NCBI GenBank assembly: GCA_013215445.1
Contig: JABSRA010000037.1
Location: 1-44,716, forward strand
Direction of reading: 5' to 3'
Source of the DNA: Oceanospirillaceae bacterium
GTDB lineage: Bacteria; Pseudomonadota; Gammaproteobacteria; Pseudomonadales; Balneatricaceae
Length of the DNA: 44,716 nucleotides
Both the position numbers and the translations under genes were made by a program. This document shows, piece by piece, positions 17,079 through 25,620 of this stretch (position 1 is the stretch's first letter; every line of letters begins with the position of its first letter). The notes under the pieces are model-generated. The model was not told where the DNA came from. It did no database searches and saw only the letters and a list, made by a program, of their open reading frames with translations.

Positions 17079-17564
17079 TTAATTTTTGGGCGTATGATGT
17101 ATGTGGTCCTTGCCTTCATGTTTGGAGTGTTTGACTTCAATAGGCACTAAATGGGCCTTGCCGTGACGGACACCGGGACGTGCAATAATTTCATTGCAAA
17201 ACTCTCTCACTTTGGTGGTTTCTCCCTTGAGCATAATGGTCTCTATACAGTGGTTGTGATCGAGGGGAATCCGCAGGCTTGAAATCGCAATGTTGTGGTG
17301 ATCGTGCTGCACTCTGGCCAATTTTGCCGCTAAATCACGTTCTTGATGATCGTAAATATAGGAGAGGGAACCAATGCAATTTTCCCCAGATGATTGCTCT
17401 GCAGAATATGGATTAAGGCTCTGTTGCTCTAATTTCTCCCTAATTAAGTCGCGCATTCCCTCCGAGCGATTACTGTAGCCCTGTGCCTTCAAGTATTCGT
17501 CGAATTGTTTAGCCAATTCTGCATCTAATGAAATAGTTAGCCTTTCCATCGGGGTACTTTTCAT
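17079..17564 (-). CDS. nikR: NikR-family nickel-responsive regulator, variant metal site
   Basis: 161 residues: an N-terminal ribbon-helix-helix (ERLTISLDAELAKQF, GYSNRSEGMRDLIREKL) and a C-terminal ACT-like nickel domain (LSYIYDHQERDLAAKL, GVRHG). Of the four high-affinity nickel ligands known in E. coli, the first His (QHDHH, residue 87 here) and the Cys (LDHNHC, residue 106) remain. The other two are Arg98 and Pro100 in SSLRIPLDH, where E. coli has LHVH. A His-rich tail, KHSKHEGKDHIHH, extends the C-terminus. ATG 17564 overlaps the stop of the DUF3301 gene (TAATG, AGGA upstream). It lies beside the nickel-uptake operon and presumably binds the adjacent operator. Confidence 0.88.
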   Translation of the reverse strand: MKSTPMERLTISLDAELAKQFDEYLKAQGYSNRSEGMRDLIREKLEQQSLNPYSAEQSSGENCIGSLSYIYDHQERDLAAKLARVQHDHHNIAISSLRIPLDHNHCIETIMLKGETTKVREFCNEIIARPGVRHGKAHLVPIEVKHSKHEGKDHIHHTPKN

Positions 17565-17884
17565 TACAGCATCCTATGTGGTTGTAAATCTATATTGACT
17601 ACAGAGAGACCAAACATGGTTACTGTTCCAAGATATCGCTCGTCACCAGTTGCTGAGAATTCAAAGATATAATCTCTTATGAGTCCAAGTCTGCCAGAAT
17701 GGGTTCGTTTGATGCGGAGTTTCTTCAGTGCAACACTCCCCTCTAACAACTGTAGGTCTAGTTTCTTGCACTCTTGTTGCGCGACTTTAAGGGCTAATTC
17801 ACGAATTCTTTGTGCACAAACCCAGTAGTAGATAATGCTTGTAATGAGCGTGAGTAAAAATAAATCGAGTATGTCAATGTACAT
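17564..17884 (-). CDS. DUF3301 family membrane-anchored protein
   Basis: About 106 residues with one N-terminal membrane helix (DLFLLTLITSIIYYWV) and a cytoplasmic domain showing the DUF3301 pattern: RELALKVAQQECKKLDLQLL, SVALKKLRIKR, LIRDYIFEFSATGDERYLG, and a closing LQPHRML. I choose ATG 17884, which has AGG 6 nt upstream, over the TTG two codons earlier. The stop overlaps the nikR start, so the two genes are co-translated. Whether the association with nikR is functional is unknown; the family has no assigned function. Confidence 0.82.
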   Translation of the reverse strand: MYIDILDLFLLTLITSIIYYWVCAQRIRELALKVAQQECKKLDLQLLEGSVALKKLRIKRTHSGRLGLIRDYIFEFSATGDERYLGTVTMFGLSVVNIDLQPHRML

Positions 17885-18130
17885 ATACAACCTGAGGATC
17901 GGCTAGCTAAAAAGCTAATATTATACTATTTTGTTAATAAGTGGTGCTTTGAGTAAATTATTCAATAGATTTAATAGTGGAAGCCGCTAAAATTGCTAGG
18001 GAAATGGATATCAACGCCGCGTTTATCGCATCAAAATAAAATTTAGTTAACTTAAGTGGCTAATACTATAGAGTGTTTTCCCAATGGTAAAAAATGCAGT
18101 TATTTTTCCAGCCAATGATGTGCTTCCAAT

Positions 18131-20056
18131 TTAAGCCGATTTTTTGGCCATTAAACGGATAGGTAAGTCTTGAATATAATCGCAGCCCATTTTAGTCAAG
18201 AGTGTTATCGTTTCTATATCATTCACCCCTTTACATATAATTTGATAGTTAGCTTGCTTCGCACTTAATAGCAAAGCAGCCAGTAAGCTATCTTTTTGTC
18301 TATGTAGACTCAATGTGAAATCTTTATCAAAACGTAATATTTTGATAGGTAACTGGGATATTTTTGTCAAATTAATGCCGCCAGTGGAAAAATCATCTAA
18401 TACAATAGTGATGTCCATCGCGACGATTTGTGCCAATTGTTTGGCTACATTTAGCTCTCGACCTGCAATGTCCGCCTCAGAGATTGCCAATTGTAACTTG
18501 AAGGGGATTTTCTTTAACACCGCCGATAATTGTTGTAAATTCTTATAGGTTCGTCCAGATTGCAACTCATTAATTGAAATATTAATTAATACAGGTACAT
18601 TGAAACCACCGTGCATAATATGCTTACAGGCTCTGGTTAAAGACTGTAATTCAATTTCGCTCATCAGTGACATCTCATCAGCTATTTGATTAAACTCTTC
18701 GCTTTGTAACATGCCGACCTCCGCGTGTAGCCAGCAGGTTTGGATTTCATGGTAGGCAATCGTTCGATCATTAATGCATAGGATGGGTTCAAAGTGGTGG
18801 AGCATCTCTTTATTTAGGATGGCGCTTTGCAAGCTATTACGGATTTGTTGGCGCCTAAGCAAGGGCTGGGCCATGTTGGGATTGAAAAAAGAACATCCTT
18901 CAAATTTTGATATTTTAGAGCAATACATCGCAGTATCTGCCAGTAATAATAGCTCGCTCATGTTATCGGCGTCGGCTGGATAACTGACCACGCCGATGCT
19001 TCCCCCTGACTGTACATTACCTAGACCGTTTATATGGTACGGGGTGTTTAAACAGCGGGTTAACTTTGATCCTTGTTCCTGTTTCTCAAGTTGTCCATTG
19101 GCGGGCATTAATAATAAAAATTCGTCGCCACCCAGCCTTGAAATAGCCAGTGCATCACTAAAGACACTCTGTAATCTGAAGGCGACGGCTTTGAGCAAGG
19201 CATCGCCTTTATCATGTCCATAATAATCGTTAATATTTTTAAATTTATCCAGATCAATCAAGAATAAAGTAAATGGAGTACGCTTGGCAATAATCTTATC
19301 AATGATGGATGTGACCCCAAATCGATTGTAAATTTGGGTTAACTGGTCCGTCGTCGCTAATTTTTGATGATGTAGTTCACGGTGCTTTCGAGCGGTAGTA
19401 TCGAGTTGGCGCAGAGTAATGCGTTCTGTATGACCTTCCTTGCTGATATTTAAATTTAGTTGATACCAACGGTTACCGTCTAGAGTGGGCAGGCAGAGCT
19501 CCTGTTCTGCATGACCGTACTTCATCACATTTGCCCATAAATTATGCGCATCTTGTTGGTTGATGAACAAGTCAGAGAAAGATAACTCAGCTATACCGTA
19601 ATATTGCTTAAATAAATGGTTAGCGCTAGTAAGACACGCCGACGTATCCCAAAGCGAGACAAGTATTGAGGTGGCATGTACTGAAAGCTCAGAGTCCAAG
19701 CTAACTTTACTGACAATGACTTGGGTGAGAGTCTCTATTCTGCCATCAATCAGTTCAATGCCTGAAAAATGACAATAAACTTCTTTGGCGATGTCTATGG
19801 GAGTGTAAGAGCACCACTGGGATTTAGTATTGCCAAGTTTGTATTCATCTAAATCATCCTGCATGACCGCTCTGTCAGCTTCTGATTGTCCGCTTGCATA
19901 ATCATGATTACAGAGGTCGGCTAAATCCTTTTTTCGCCAAAAGGCGATCGCCTCTCTATTTCCCCAACGTATGCGGTTGTGTAGAGAATCAAATATCCAC
20001 ATTGCACTGTGAAAGTCTTCGAAAACATGGAGGTTCTTCTCATTTTGCATGGTCAT
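18131..20056 (-). CDS. PAS-like/GGDEF/degenerate-EAL signalling protein
   Basis: About 641 residues. N-terminal 230 residues look like two PAS-type sensor folds (a FEDFHSAMWIFDSLHNRIRW motif opens the first). The GGDEF domain is complete, with DQLTQIYNRFG, LFLIDLDKFKNINDYYGHD and SRLGGDEF at about residue 307, so diguanylate cyclase activity is possible. The usual RxxD inhibitory site is absent (VFSD). The C-terminal EAL domain is eroded: EAL reads EIQ, the LKID lysine is Arg, and AEGVE reads CKGVN, so phosphodiesterase activity is unlikely. No membrane segment, hence cytoplasmic. Start chosen at the second ATG of a doublet, 5 nt after AGAG; a TTG at 20110 is less likely. Confidence 0.87.
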   Translation of the reverse strand: MTMQNEKNLHVFEDFHSAMWIFDSLHNRIRWGNREAIAFWRKKDLADLCNHDYASGQSEADRAVMQDDLDEYKLGNTKSQWCSYTPIDIAKEVYCHFSGIELIDGRIETLTQVIVSKVSLDSELSVHATSILVSLWDTSACLTSANHLFKQYYGIAELSFSDLFINQQDAHNLWANVMKYGHAEQELCLPTLDGNRWYQLNLNISKEGHTERITLRQLDTTARKHRELHHQKLATTDQLTQIYNRFGVTSIIDKIIAKRTPFTLFLIDLDKFKNINDYYGHDKGDALLKAVAFRLQSVFSDALAISRLGGDEFLLLMPANGQLEKQEQGSKLTRCLNTPYHINGLGNVQSGGSIGVVSYPADADNMSELLLLADTAMYCSKISKFEGCSFFNPNMAQPLLRRQQIRNSLQSAILNKEMLHHFEPILCINDRTIAYHEIQTCWLHAEVGMLQSEEFNQIADEMSLMSEIELQSLTRACKHIMHGGFNVPVLINISINELQSGRTYKNLQQLSAVLKKIPFKLQLAISEADIAGRELNVAKQLAQIVAMDITIVLDDFSTGGINLTKISQLPIKILRFDKDFTLSLHRQKDSLLAALLLSAKQANYQIICKGVNDIETITLLTKMGCDYIQDLPIRLMAKKSA

Positions 20057-20671
20057 CATAACTCTAATAAATATAGTCGCTAAATATCTTGCGGTAAAAC
20101 AAGACTCCAATTTATCGATGATAGATCTGGCTAATGCTGTCTCGCGTCGTTTCCTGTCCGGTTAATAAGTGCTTAGGCCGAATATAGCACCGCATAAGTT
20201 GAGCCCTCGCTCGGCTTTATTTTACAGACGTTTCCCGCTCTTTCAGACGGATGCACCAGTACCCTGTTCAATCGAAAAAAGCTTGTAAAACAACTAGCGG
20301 CGCTATCATCACTGCATTGCATGCTATATCTTGGTTAGGGCAGTATTATTATATCGATAGCAAGGTTAGTTAGTCGCCAGTGATATAACGGGTGATGGCG
20401 TTAAAATGATCAGGTTAGAGAAAGTGCTTGGAGTGAAGCAAAGTCGATAGCACTTTCTATCAAGTATCTGATAGCTTTTAAAACAACCAACTATTTACCT
20501 AACTTGGCGACGTTAATAAATACAGGGATAGATTAAATATAGTCTAGTTTCGAAAGAATATATAAAATCTATGAATGTTTTTCTGAAAAGAATAGAATTC
20601 TAACTTGATTAAAAGGCCGCGGGCAAACCTGCGACTCTGAATAACTTACCTACTGTAAAAGAGAGAGAAAC
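20057..20671. other. Intergenic region between GGDEF gene and parvulin
   Basis: About 600 bp holding divergent promoters for the two genes. The sequence is AT-rich near 20480-20620. No further gene, repeat or clear operator was recognised. Confidence 0.4.
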
Positions 20672-20950
20672 ATGGCACGTGCCTGTGCAAGACATATTTT
20701 ACTTAAAACAAAAAATGAAGCGTTGTTGATCAAGCAACAATTAGCCAATGGCGCGGATTTCGCAAAACTGGCAAAAAAACACTCTACGTGCCCATCGGCA
20801 AAAAAAGGTGGGGATTTAGGAGAGTTTAAGCCTGGGGTGATGCTAAAAGCATTTGATCAAGTGGTGTTTAAGAAAGCCTTGCTGACGGTGCATGGGCCAA
20901 TCAAAACCAAATTTGGCTACCATTTAATAGAGACTATCTATCGGTCTTAA
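20672..20950 (+). CDS. ppiC: Parvulin-type peptidyl-prolyl isomerase
   Basis: A 92-residue stand-alone parvulin domain, the size of E. coli PpiC. It begins ARACARHILLKTKNEA with the catalytic His region, continues with LANGADFAKLAKKHSTCPSA and GGDLGEFKPGVMLKAFD, and ends FGYHLIETIYR, all standard for the family. No signal peptide, so it is cytoplasmic. It catalyses cis/trans isomerisation of prolyl bonds. The ribosome site is the GAGAGAG run just upstream. It is followed by about 170 bp before the EVE-domain gene, so co-transcription is uncertain. Confidence 0.94.
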   Translation: MARACARHILLKTKNEALLIKQQLANGADFAKLAKKHSTCPSAKKGGDLGEFKPGVMLKAFDQVVFKKALLTVHGPIKTKFGYHLIETIYRS

Positions 20951-21120
20951 ACAACGAAAATATCAGCATAACTTACCCAGAGGGTATGATAGCGACACGC
21001 GGAATGCGGTCTTAAAAATTGGCTCAATATCCAACCAGCACAGGGCATCCCTGACGCCGTTATTAGCCATTTTCTCAGTCCTACTTTCCCGGGTGAAGTT
21101 AATTAAACAGAGGTGGAACA

Positions 21121-21573
21121 ATGGCCAAATGGTTACTTAAATCTGAGCCAGCAGATTACTCGATTGATGACTTAGCCCAGGATCAGGTAACGCCCTGGGG
21201 TGGCATCAGGAATTTTCAGGCACGCAATTTTATTCGTGATCAAATGGTGATTGGCGATCAAGTGCTCATTTACCATTCTAGTTGCAAATTAACCGGGGTA
21301 GTGGGTATTGCAAAAGTGAGTAGTGCACCTTATGCCGATCCTGAGCAATTTGATCAATCCAGTAAATATTACGACAGCGGGGCAGAGCAAGCTGATCCCA
21401 AGTGGTATGTCGTTGATATTCAATTTGAAAGTAAAGCTAAGCGATTATTACCACTGAAGAGTATGAAACAGGCGGCCGAGTTGGCAGATTTTATACTATT
21501 CAAACAAACACGCCTTTCAGTGTTGCCGGTTAGTGAACAGCAGTGGCAATTTATAACGAGCCAATTAGCCTAA
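21121..21573 (+). CDS. EVE domain-containing protein
   Basis: 150 residues forming a single EVE domain, a PUA-like fold related to YTH and ASCH domains that binds modified bases in DNA or RNA. The N-terminal signature KWLLKSEPADYSIDDL and WGGIRNFQARNFIRDQM are classical, as is DQVLIYHSSC with VVGIAKV. AGAGG lies upstream of the ATG. The gene ends 17 bp before the ABC exporter gene and is probably co-transcribed with it. EVE proteins occur both as housekeeping genes and next to restriction systems; no restriction gene is present here, so a housekeeping role is more likely. Confidence 0.93.
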   Translation: MAKWLLKSEPADYSIDDLAQDQVTPWGGIRNFQARNFIRDQMVIGDQVLIYHSSCKLTGVVGIAKVSSAPYADPEQFDQSSKYYDSGAEQADPKWYVVDIQFESKAKRLLPLKSMKQAAELADFILFKQTRLSVLPVSEQQWQFITSQLA

Positions 21574-21590
21574 TTAGAGAATAATCCGCA

Positions 21591-23366
21591 ATGACTCAAG
21601 TCAAAGAAACCAAGCCCAAACCGGTTAAAAGCTCTACTTTATATATTTTGATTTCCTTCGCACTTCCCTATCGAAAAACCATGTTGTTTGCCATGTTGGC
21701 ACTCATTGTCACTGCCGGTATTACGTTATCGATAGGGCAGGGTTTGCGCATGATGATCGATAATGGTTTTGTGGCCCAGTCCAACACTGCCCTGAATCAA
21801 TCGACATTGATTATCTTGCTGTTGACCGTATCGATGGCGATAGGGACCTATATTCGCTTTTATCTGGTGTCTTGGCTGGGAGAGCGAGTCTGTGCAGATA
21901 TTCGCAAGGCTGTCTTTGAGCACTTAGTTGAGTTGCACCCCAGTTATTATGAAACTAATCTCAGTGGCGAGATAATGTCTCGCTTAACCACCGACACTAC
22001 TCTACTGCAAACGATTATAGGTTCTTCAATGTCGATGGCTCTGCGCAGTGCACTGATGTTTATTGGTGCGCTAGTGATGTTGTTATTGACCGATGCCTGG
22101 CTGACGATGGTGGTCTTTATTATGGTGCCGATTGTGCTGTTACCCATCTATATATTTGGCCGCAGGGTGAGAGAGTTATCCAAACTCACTCAAGATACCG
22201 TCGCTAATGTGGGCACTTATGCAGGAGAAATTATCCAGCAGATTAAAACCGTGCAAAGTTACTCGCGCGAAAGTTTTGAAAAAAAGGCATTTTCCGTGGA
22301 GGTGGAAAAATCCTTTGAAGTGGGTAAGTTGCGAATCCGTCAGCGGGCGCTGCTGATTGCAGCCGTGATGCTGTTAGTCTTCTCCTCAGTGGCGGGTATG
22401 CTGTGGTTGGGTGGCAGTGCAGTGATAGCCGGTGATATGAGTGCGGGGGTGCTGGGTGCCTTTGTGTTTTATTCGATATTGTTGGCCACATCCGTTTCCA
22501 CCATCTCTCAGGTCTGGGGAGATTTACAGCGTGCGGCAGGGGCTAGCGATAGACTCGTTGAATTACTGCAAGTGCAAAGTGAAATAGTATCGCTCAGTGA
22601 TGCACAGCGGGTAGATGAGACTATGCAGGCATCAATCCGCTTTGAGCAGGTTGATTTTTACTACCCTTCTCGAAGTAATCTGGCCGCATTAAAAAACATC
22701 CAGTTTAGTATTGAACCGGGTCAGAGTGTCGCACTAGTCGGCCCATCTGGAGCAGGTAAATCGACCTTGTTTGAACTTATTCAACGTTTTTATGACCCGT
22801 TATCTGGGACCATATTTTTTGATGATGTCGATGTAAAAAAATTAGACCATCATCAACTTCGCGATCAGATGGCACTGGTACCACAGCAACCAGTACTGTT
22901 TAGTAACGACGTTAAATACAACATCAGTTACGGTAATCCAGCGGCGAGCGAAGAGGAAATTATTAGTGCGGCAAAAGCGGCTAACGCGCACGATTTTATC
23001 ATGCAATTGGCCGAGGGTTATAATAGCTATTTGGGTGAAAATGGGGTGCGTTTGAGTGGCGGACAAAAGCAGCGGATAGCGATCGCCAGAGCCATCTTGA
23101 AAAATCCGAAAATATTGTTATTGGATGAGGCAACCAGCGCTTTAGATGCACAGAGCGAGGCCAAGGTCCAAGAGGCGTTAAATCATCTAATGCAGGGGCG
23201 AACCACCATCATCATTGCCCATCGCCTAGCGACCATCTTGGATGCTGATAAAATCATGGTCATGGATCAGGGGGAAATAATTGCCTCGGGAACCCACCGT
23301 CAATTAATCCAAGATTGCGAATTGTATAAACAGTTAGCTAGTTTGCAGTTTAGAGAGAGCCGCTAA
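21591..23366 (+). CDS. MsbA-like ABC exporter (fused permease and ATPase)
   Basis: A 591-residue half-transporter: six membrane helices in residues 25-310 (type IV ABC exporter fold) followed by a nucleotide-binding domain. Walker A GPSGAGKST is near residue 386, signature LSGGQKQRIAIARA near 490, Walker B ILLLDEATSALD near 511 and the H-loop IIIAHRLATI near 545. The organisation fits the MsbA-related subfamily common in proteobacteria that has no assigned lipid substrate. It would act as a homodimer in the inner membrane. It follows the EVE gene by 17 bp; a perfect 9-bp hairpin follows its stop (23397-23419). Confidence 0.92.
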   Translation: MTQVKETKPKPVKSSTLYILISFALPYRKTMLFAMLALIVTAGITLSIGQGLRMMIDNGFVAQSNTALNQSTLIILLLTVSMAIGTYIRFYLVSWLGERVCADIRKAVFEHLVELHPSYYETNLSGEIMSRLTTDTTLLQTIIGSSMSMALRSALMFIGALVMLLLTDAWLTMVVFIMVPIVLLPIYIFGRRVRELSKLTQDTVANVGTYAGEIIQQIKTVQSYSRESFEKKAFSVEVEKSFEVGKLRIRQRALLIAAVMLLVFSSVAGMLWLGGSAVIAGDMSAGVLGAFVFYSILLATSVSTISQVWGDLQRAAGASDRLVELLQVQSEIVSLSDAQRVDETMQASIRFEQVDFYYPSRSNLAALKNIQFSIEPGQSVALVGPSGAGKSTLFELIQRFYDPLSGTIFFDDVDVKKLDHHQLRDQMALVPQQPVLFSNDVKYNISYGNPAASEEEIISAAKAANAHDFIMQLAEGYNSYLGENGVRLSGGQKQRIAIARAILKNPKILLLDEATSALDAQSEAKVQEALNHLMQGRTTIIIAHRLATILDADKIMVMDQGEIIASGTHRQLIQDCELYKQLASLQFRESR

Positions 23367-23396
23367 TCTATATGCTGGGTTTTGTTTGAGGCTCGA

Positions 23397-23419
23397 AAGT
23401 GATGACTAGATCATCACTT
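23397..23419. terminator. Hairpin after the ABC exporter gene
   Basis: AAGTGATGA / TCATCACTT, a perfect 9-bp stem with a 5-nt CTAGA loop, located between two convergent genes. There is no proper T-run on either side, so termination strength is uncertain. Confidence 0.5.
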
Positions 23420-23470
23420 ATTCGAACCCATACGCCCACTCATCTACTCAACGATAATACTCGACTTGTT

Positions 23471-23599
23471 TTATTCGATATCTTCATTAATCAGCGATTT
23501 TACTTTTATAAATCCCCAAATCATGGCGCCTGTCATCGCGGCGATACCGAGCAAACTTGGCCAAAGGGTCTCAAAAACATAAGGGTCTATTCCAAACAT
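23471..23599 (-). CDS. Small single-helix membrane protein (42 residues)
   Basis: Start ATG 23599 has AGAGG 8 nt upstream (an ATG two codons earlier is too close to it). The product begins MFGIDPYVFETLWPSLLG, has one hydrophobic helix (LLGIAAMTGAMIWGFI), a short basic face (KVK) and an acidic end NEDIE. The good ribosome site and membrane-protein composition favour a real gene over the 87-codon frame on the opposite strand, which has none. It lies about 190 bp downstream of puuD but a hairpin separates them. I recognise no family; a role as a small subunit of a membrane enzyme is only a guess. Confidence 0.6.
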   Translation of the reverse strand: MFGIDPYVFETLWPSLLGIAAMTGAMIWGFIKVKSLINEDIE

Positions 23600-23736
23600 G
23601 ATCATATCCTCTTCGATTGTGATAATACTGAGGATACCCACAACGGGCTGATTTTTGCTTGATCTATAACAATAAAGAGGGCGGTGGGGCGCAGTGTGTC
23701 GGCATTAATTGATGTAAGTCAAACAATGGCTAACTT

Positions 23737-23760
23737 CGATGAGCCTGACTGGGCTCATCG
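23737..23760 (-). terminator. Hairpin downstream of puuD
   Basis: CGATGAGCC / GGCTCATCG, a perfect 9-bp stem with a 6-nt loop, about 30 bp after the puuD stop. Only a weak T-rich tail follows on the minus strand. It probably ends the puuE-uraD-alc-allA-puuD transcript. Confidence 0.6.
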
Positions 23761-23791
23761 AGGTCTCAACAACCAAAATAACGATGGTTGA

Positions 23792-24982
23792 TCAATCGAT
23801 ATTAGCCCCCTCTATTATCCATTGTCCCAATATTTTACGCTCATCCTCTGTCATGTGGGTCATGTTTCCCAAGGGCATCACGACGGTCGCGACGGCCTGC
23901 GCATTTATCTTCGCTGCCAAGCTTTTAATTTGAGCGGGGGTATCAAACATGACGCCCGCAGGTGCGGTTTTAAACAGTGGGCTACTAGGCTCACTGGCAT
24001 GGCAGGAGCTGCAGCGCTGATCAATAATAACCGCCACCTCGCTAAACTCGATTTTTATTGATTCAGTGGTGGCTGCATTGCCCTGATTTTTTTGCGGGGC
24101 GGCCACAAAGGCTAAACAGACCATGCCTAACGCTGCTGCAGGGATAGTCCAGGCAAATTTTTGGCTGATATGGCGGGTATTAAAATAGTGGCGAACTAAT
24201 ACACTGATGGCCGCCAACGCGGCGAGTACTGCCCAGTTGTATGCGTGCCCATAAGTGCTGGGAAAATGATTACTAATCATGATAAACAGGATTGGCAAGG
24301 TAAAATAGTTGTTGTGTCTAGAGCGCAGTAGTCCCTTAGCGGGAAGTGAAGGGTCAGGTAACTCACCCGCCTCCAGTGAGGCAACCATTTTACGCTGTGC
24401 GGGCATAATGACGAAGAACACATTGCCGACCATGATAGTGCCGATGATAGCGCCAACGTGGATATAGGCCCCTCGACCGCTAAAGACTTGCGAAAATCCC
24501 CAGGCTGCAATGATCAGCAAGACAAACAACAGTGCGCCGAGTAGGATTGGCTTTTTTCCTAGGGGTGACTCACAGAGTGTGGTGTAGACTAACCAACCGA
24601 CAATGAGACTGCCCAAACTGATACCAATGGCGGCTAGGGAGCTTAAATCAGCACCGGGAGCCACTAAGTATAACTGCGCATTAAAATAGTAGACCACCGC
24701 CAGTAATGCCATTCCCGACAGCCAAGTGGTATAGGCTTCCCATTTAAACCAGTGGAGCTTTTCTGGCATATTATCAGGGGCCAGCGCATATTTTTCTAAA
24801 TGGTAGATGCCACCACCGTGAATGGCCCACAAATCACCCGCTAACCCCTCTCTAGGGCTGCGTCTGTCTAGATGGTTTTCCAGCCATACAAAATAAAATG
24901 AGGCGCCAATCCAAGCGACGCCAGTGACCATATGCGCCCAGCGAATTGCCAAGTTTAACCACTCTGCATAATGGGGATCCAT
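23792..24982 (-). CDS. puuD: Membrane-bound urate hydroxylase PuuD
   Basis: 396 residues: an N-terminal multi-helix urate oxidase domain (about 8-9 membrane segments) and a C-terminal cytochrome c domain. N-terminal features EWLNLAIRWAHMVTGVAWIG and FYFVWLENHLDRR, and the GGGIYHLEKYALAP segment, are typical of PuuD. The haem c motif CSSCH is near residue 329 with a possible axial Met in MPLGNMTHMTEDE. PuuD converts urate to 5-hydroxyisourate and passes electrons to the respiratory chain rather than to oxygen directly, avoiding peroxide. It is last in the minus-strand ureide operon, 106 bp after allA, so it may also have its own promoter. Confidence 0.95.
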   Translation of the reverse strand: MDPHYAEWLNLAIRWAHMVTGVAWIGASFYFVWLENHLDRRSPREGLAGDLWAIHGGGIYHLEKYALAPDNMPEKLHWFKWEAYTTWLSGMALLAVVYYFNAQLYLVAPGADLSSLAAIGISLGSLIVGWLVYTTLCESPLGKKPILLGALLFVLLIIAAWGFSQVFSGRGAYIHVGAIIGTIMVGNVFFVIMPAQRKMVASLEAGELPDPSLPAKGLLRSRHNNYFTLPILFIMISNHFPSTYGHAYNWAVLAALAAISVLVRHYFNTRHISQKFAWTIPAAALGMVCLAFVAAPQKNQGNAATTESIKIEFSEVAVIIDQRCSSCHASEPSSPLFKTAPAGVMFDTPAQIKSLAAKINAQAVATVVMPLGNMTHMTEDERKILGQWIIEGANID

Positions 24983-25088
24983 GTTTTACTCCTAGTTCTT
25001 TTAAGTCTGATAGTTGCTCAGTTATTCTCTATCATTATTATTTTTGATGGTTTTTGTTACTGTTAAAGGTGTAACGGAACAGCTAATG

Positions 25089-25616
25089 TTATCTATTTGT
25101 AACCTTTTCTAAGGTGCTGGCAGGGTCCAGCATGATCTGCAAACCCTGATCAAAGAAAAATTCGTCGCAATTGTCCCCCGGACCACTGCGATCAACCACT
25201 AAAAAATCATCGATTTGGTTACAGCAGAGGATGGGATGGTGCCATACCCCGCGATGATAGTTGATGCCCTGAGTGCCATCGGTGATGAAGGCGTGCAGTT
25301 GCTCGGGCGCTGGCGGTTCACCGGCCTCTGCCACCAAGATTAGGAAGGCATTTTGTCGCAGTGGGATAAAGGCCTGTGAGCCTTTGGGATGACGTTCAAC
25401 CATTTTAATCTGCAGCGGCATCTTTAAGCTGCGGGCCCGAAAAATGCTGATAATGGCGTTATCTTCAGCGCTAGATAATTGCACGTCAGCCAGGCGATGA
25501 AAGCGCTGGGTATTACCGTCGTTAATCAAAAAATGGTCGCGCTCTGTCGTCTCTATAACATCGCCGAAAGCGGCGAAATTATCCTTGGTTAATGCTTGAG
25601 GTCGAATTATGAACAT
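25089..25616 (-). CDS. allA: Ureidoglycolate lyase
   Basis: 175 residues, the usual AllA size. The enzyme splits (S)-ureidoglycolate into glyoxylate and urea. Family segments include FAAFGDVIE at the N-terminus, ERHPKGSQAFIPL near residue 77, and NYHRGVWHHPIL near residue 118 with the active-site histidines. It starts 4 bp after the allantoicase stop, so it is tightly coupled in the operon. Together with Alc it releases two urea per allantoate; no urease gene is in this window, so urea is either excreted or handled by genes elsewhere. Confidence 0.94.
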   Translation of the reverse strand: MFIIRPQALTKDNFAAFGDVIETTERDHFLINDGNTQRFHRLADVQLSSAEDNAIISIFRARSLKMPLQIKMVERHPKGSQAFIPLRQNAFLILVAEAGEPPAPEQLHAFITDGTQGINYHRGVWHHPILCCNQIDDFLVVDRSGPGDNCDEFFFDQGLQIMLDPASTLEKVTNR

Positions 25617-25620
25617 AGTA

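Noticed and set aside
21121..23366. EVE-domain protein plus ABC protein as a defence system
   Set aside because: No restriction, helicase or nuclease gene is nearby, and both proteins match housekeeping forms.
23399..23662. 87-codon plus-strand frame after the ABC exporter
   Set aside because: No ribosome site, composition unlike a protein, and it starts inside a hairpin. The opposite strand has a better small gene (23471-23599).
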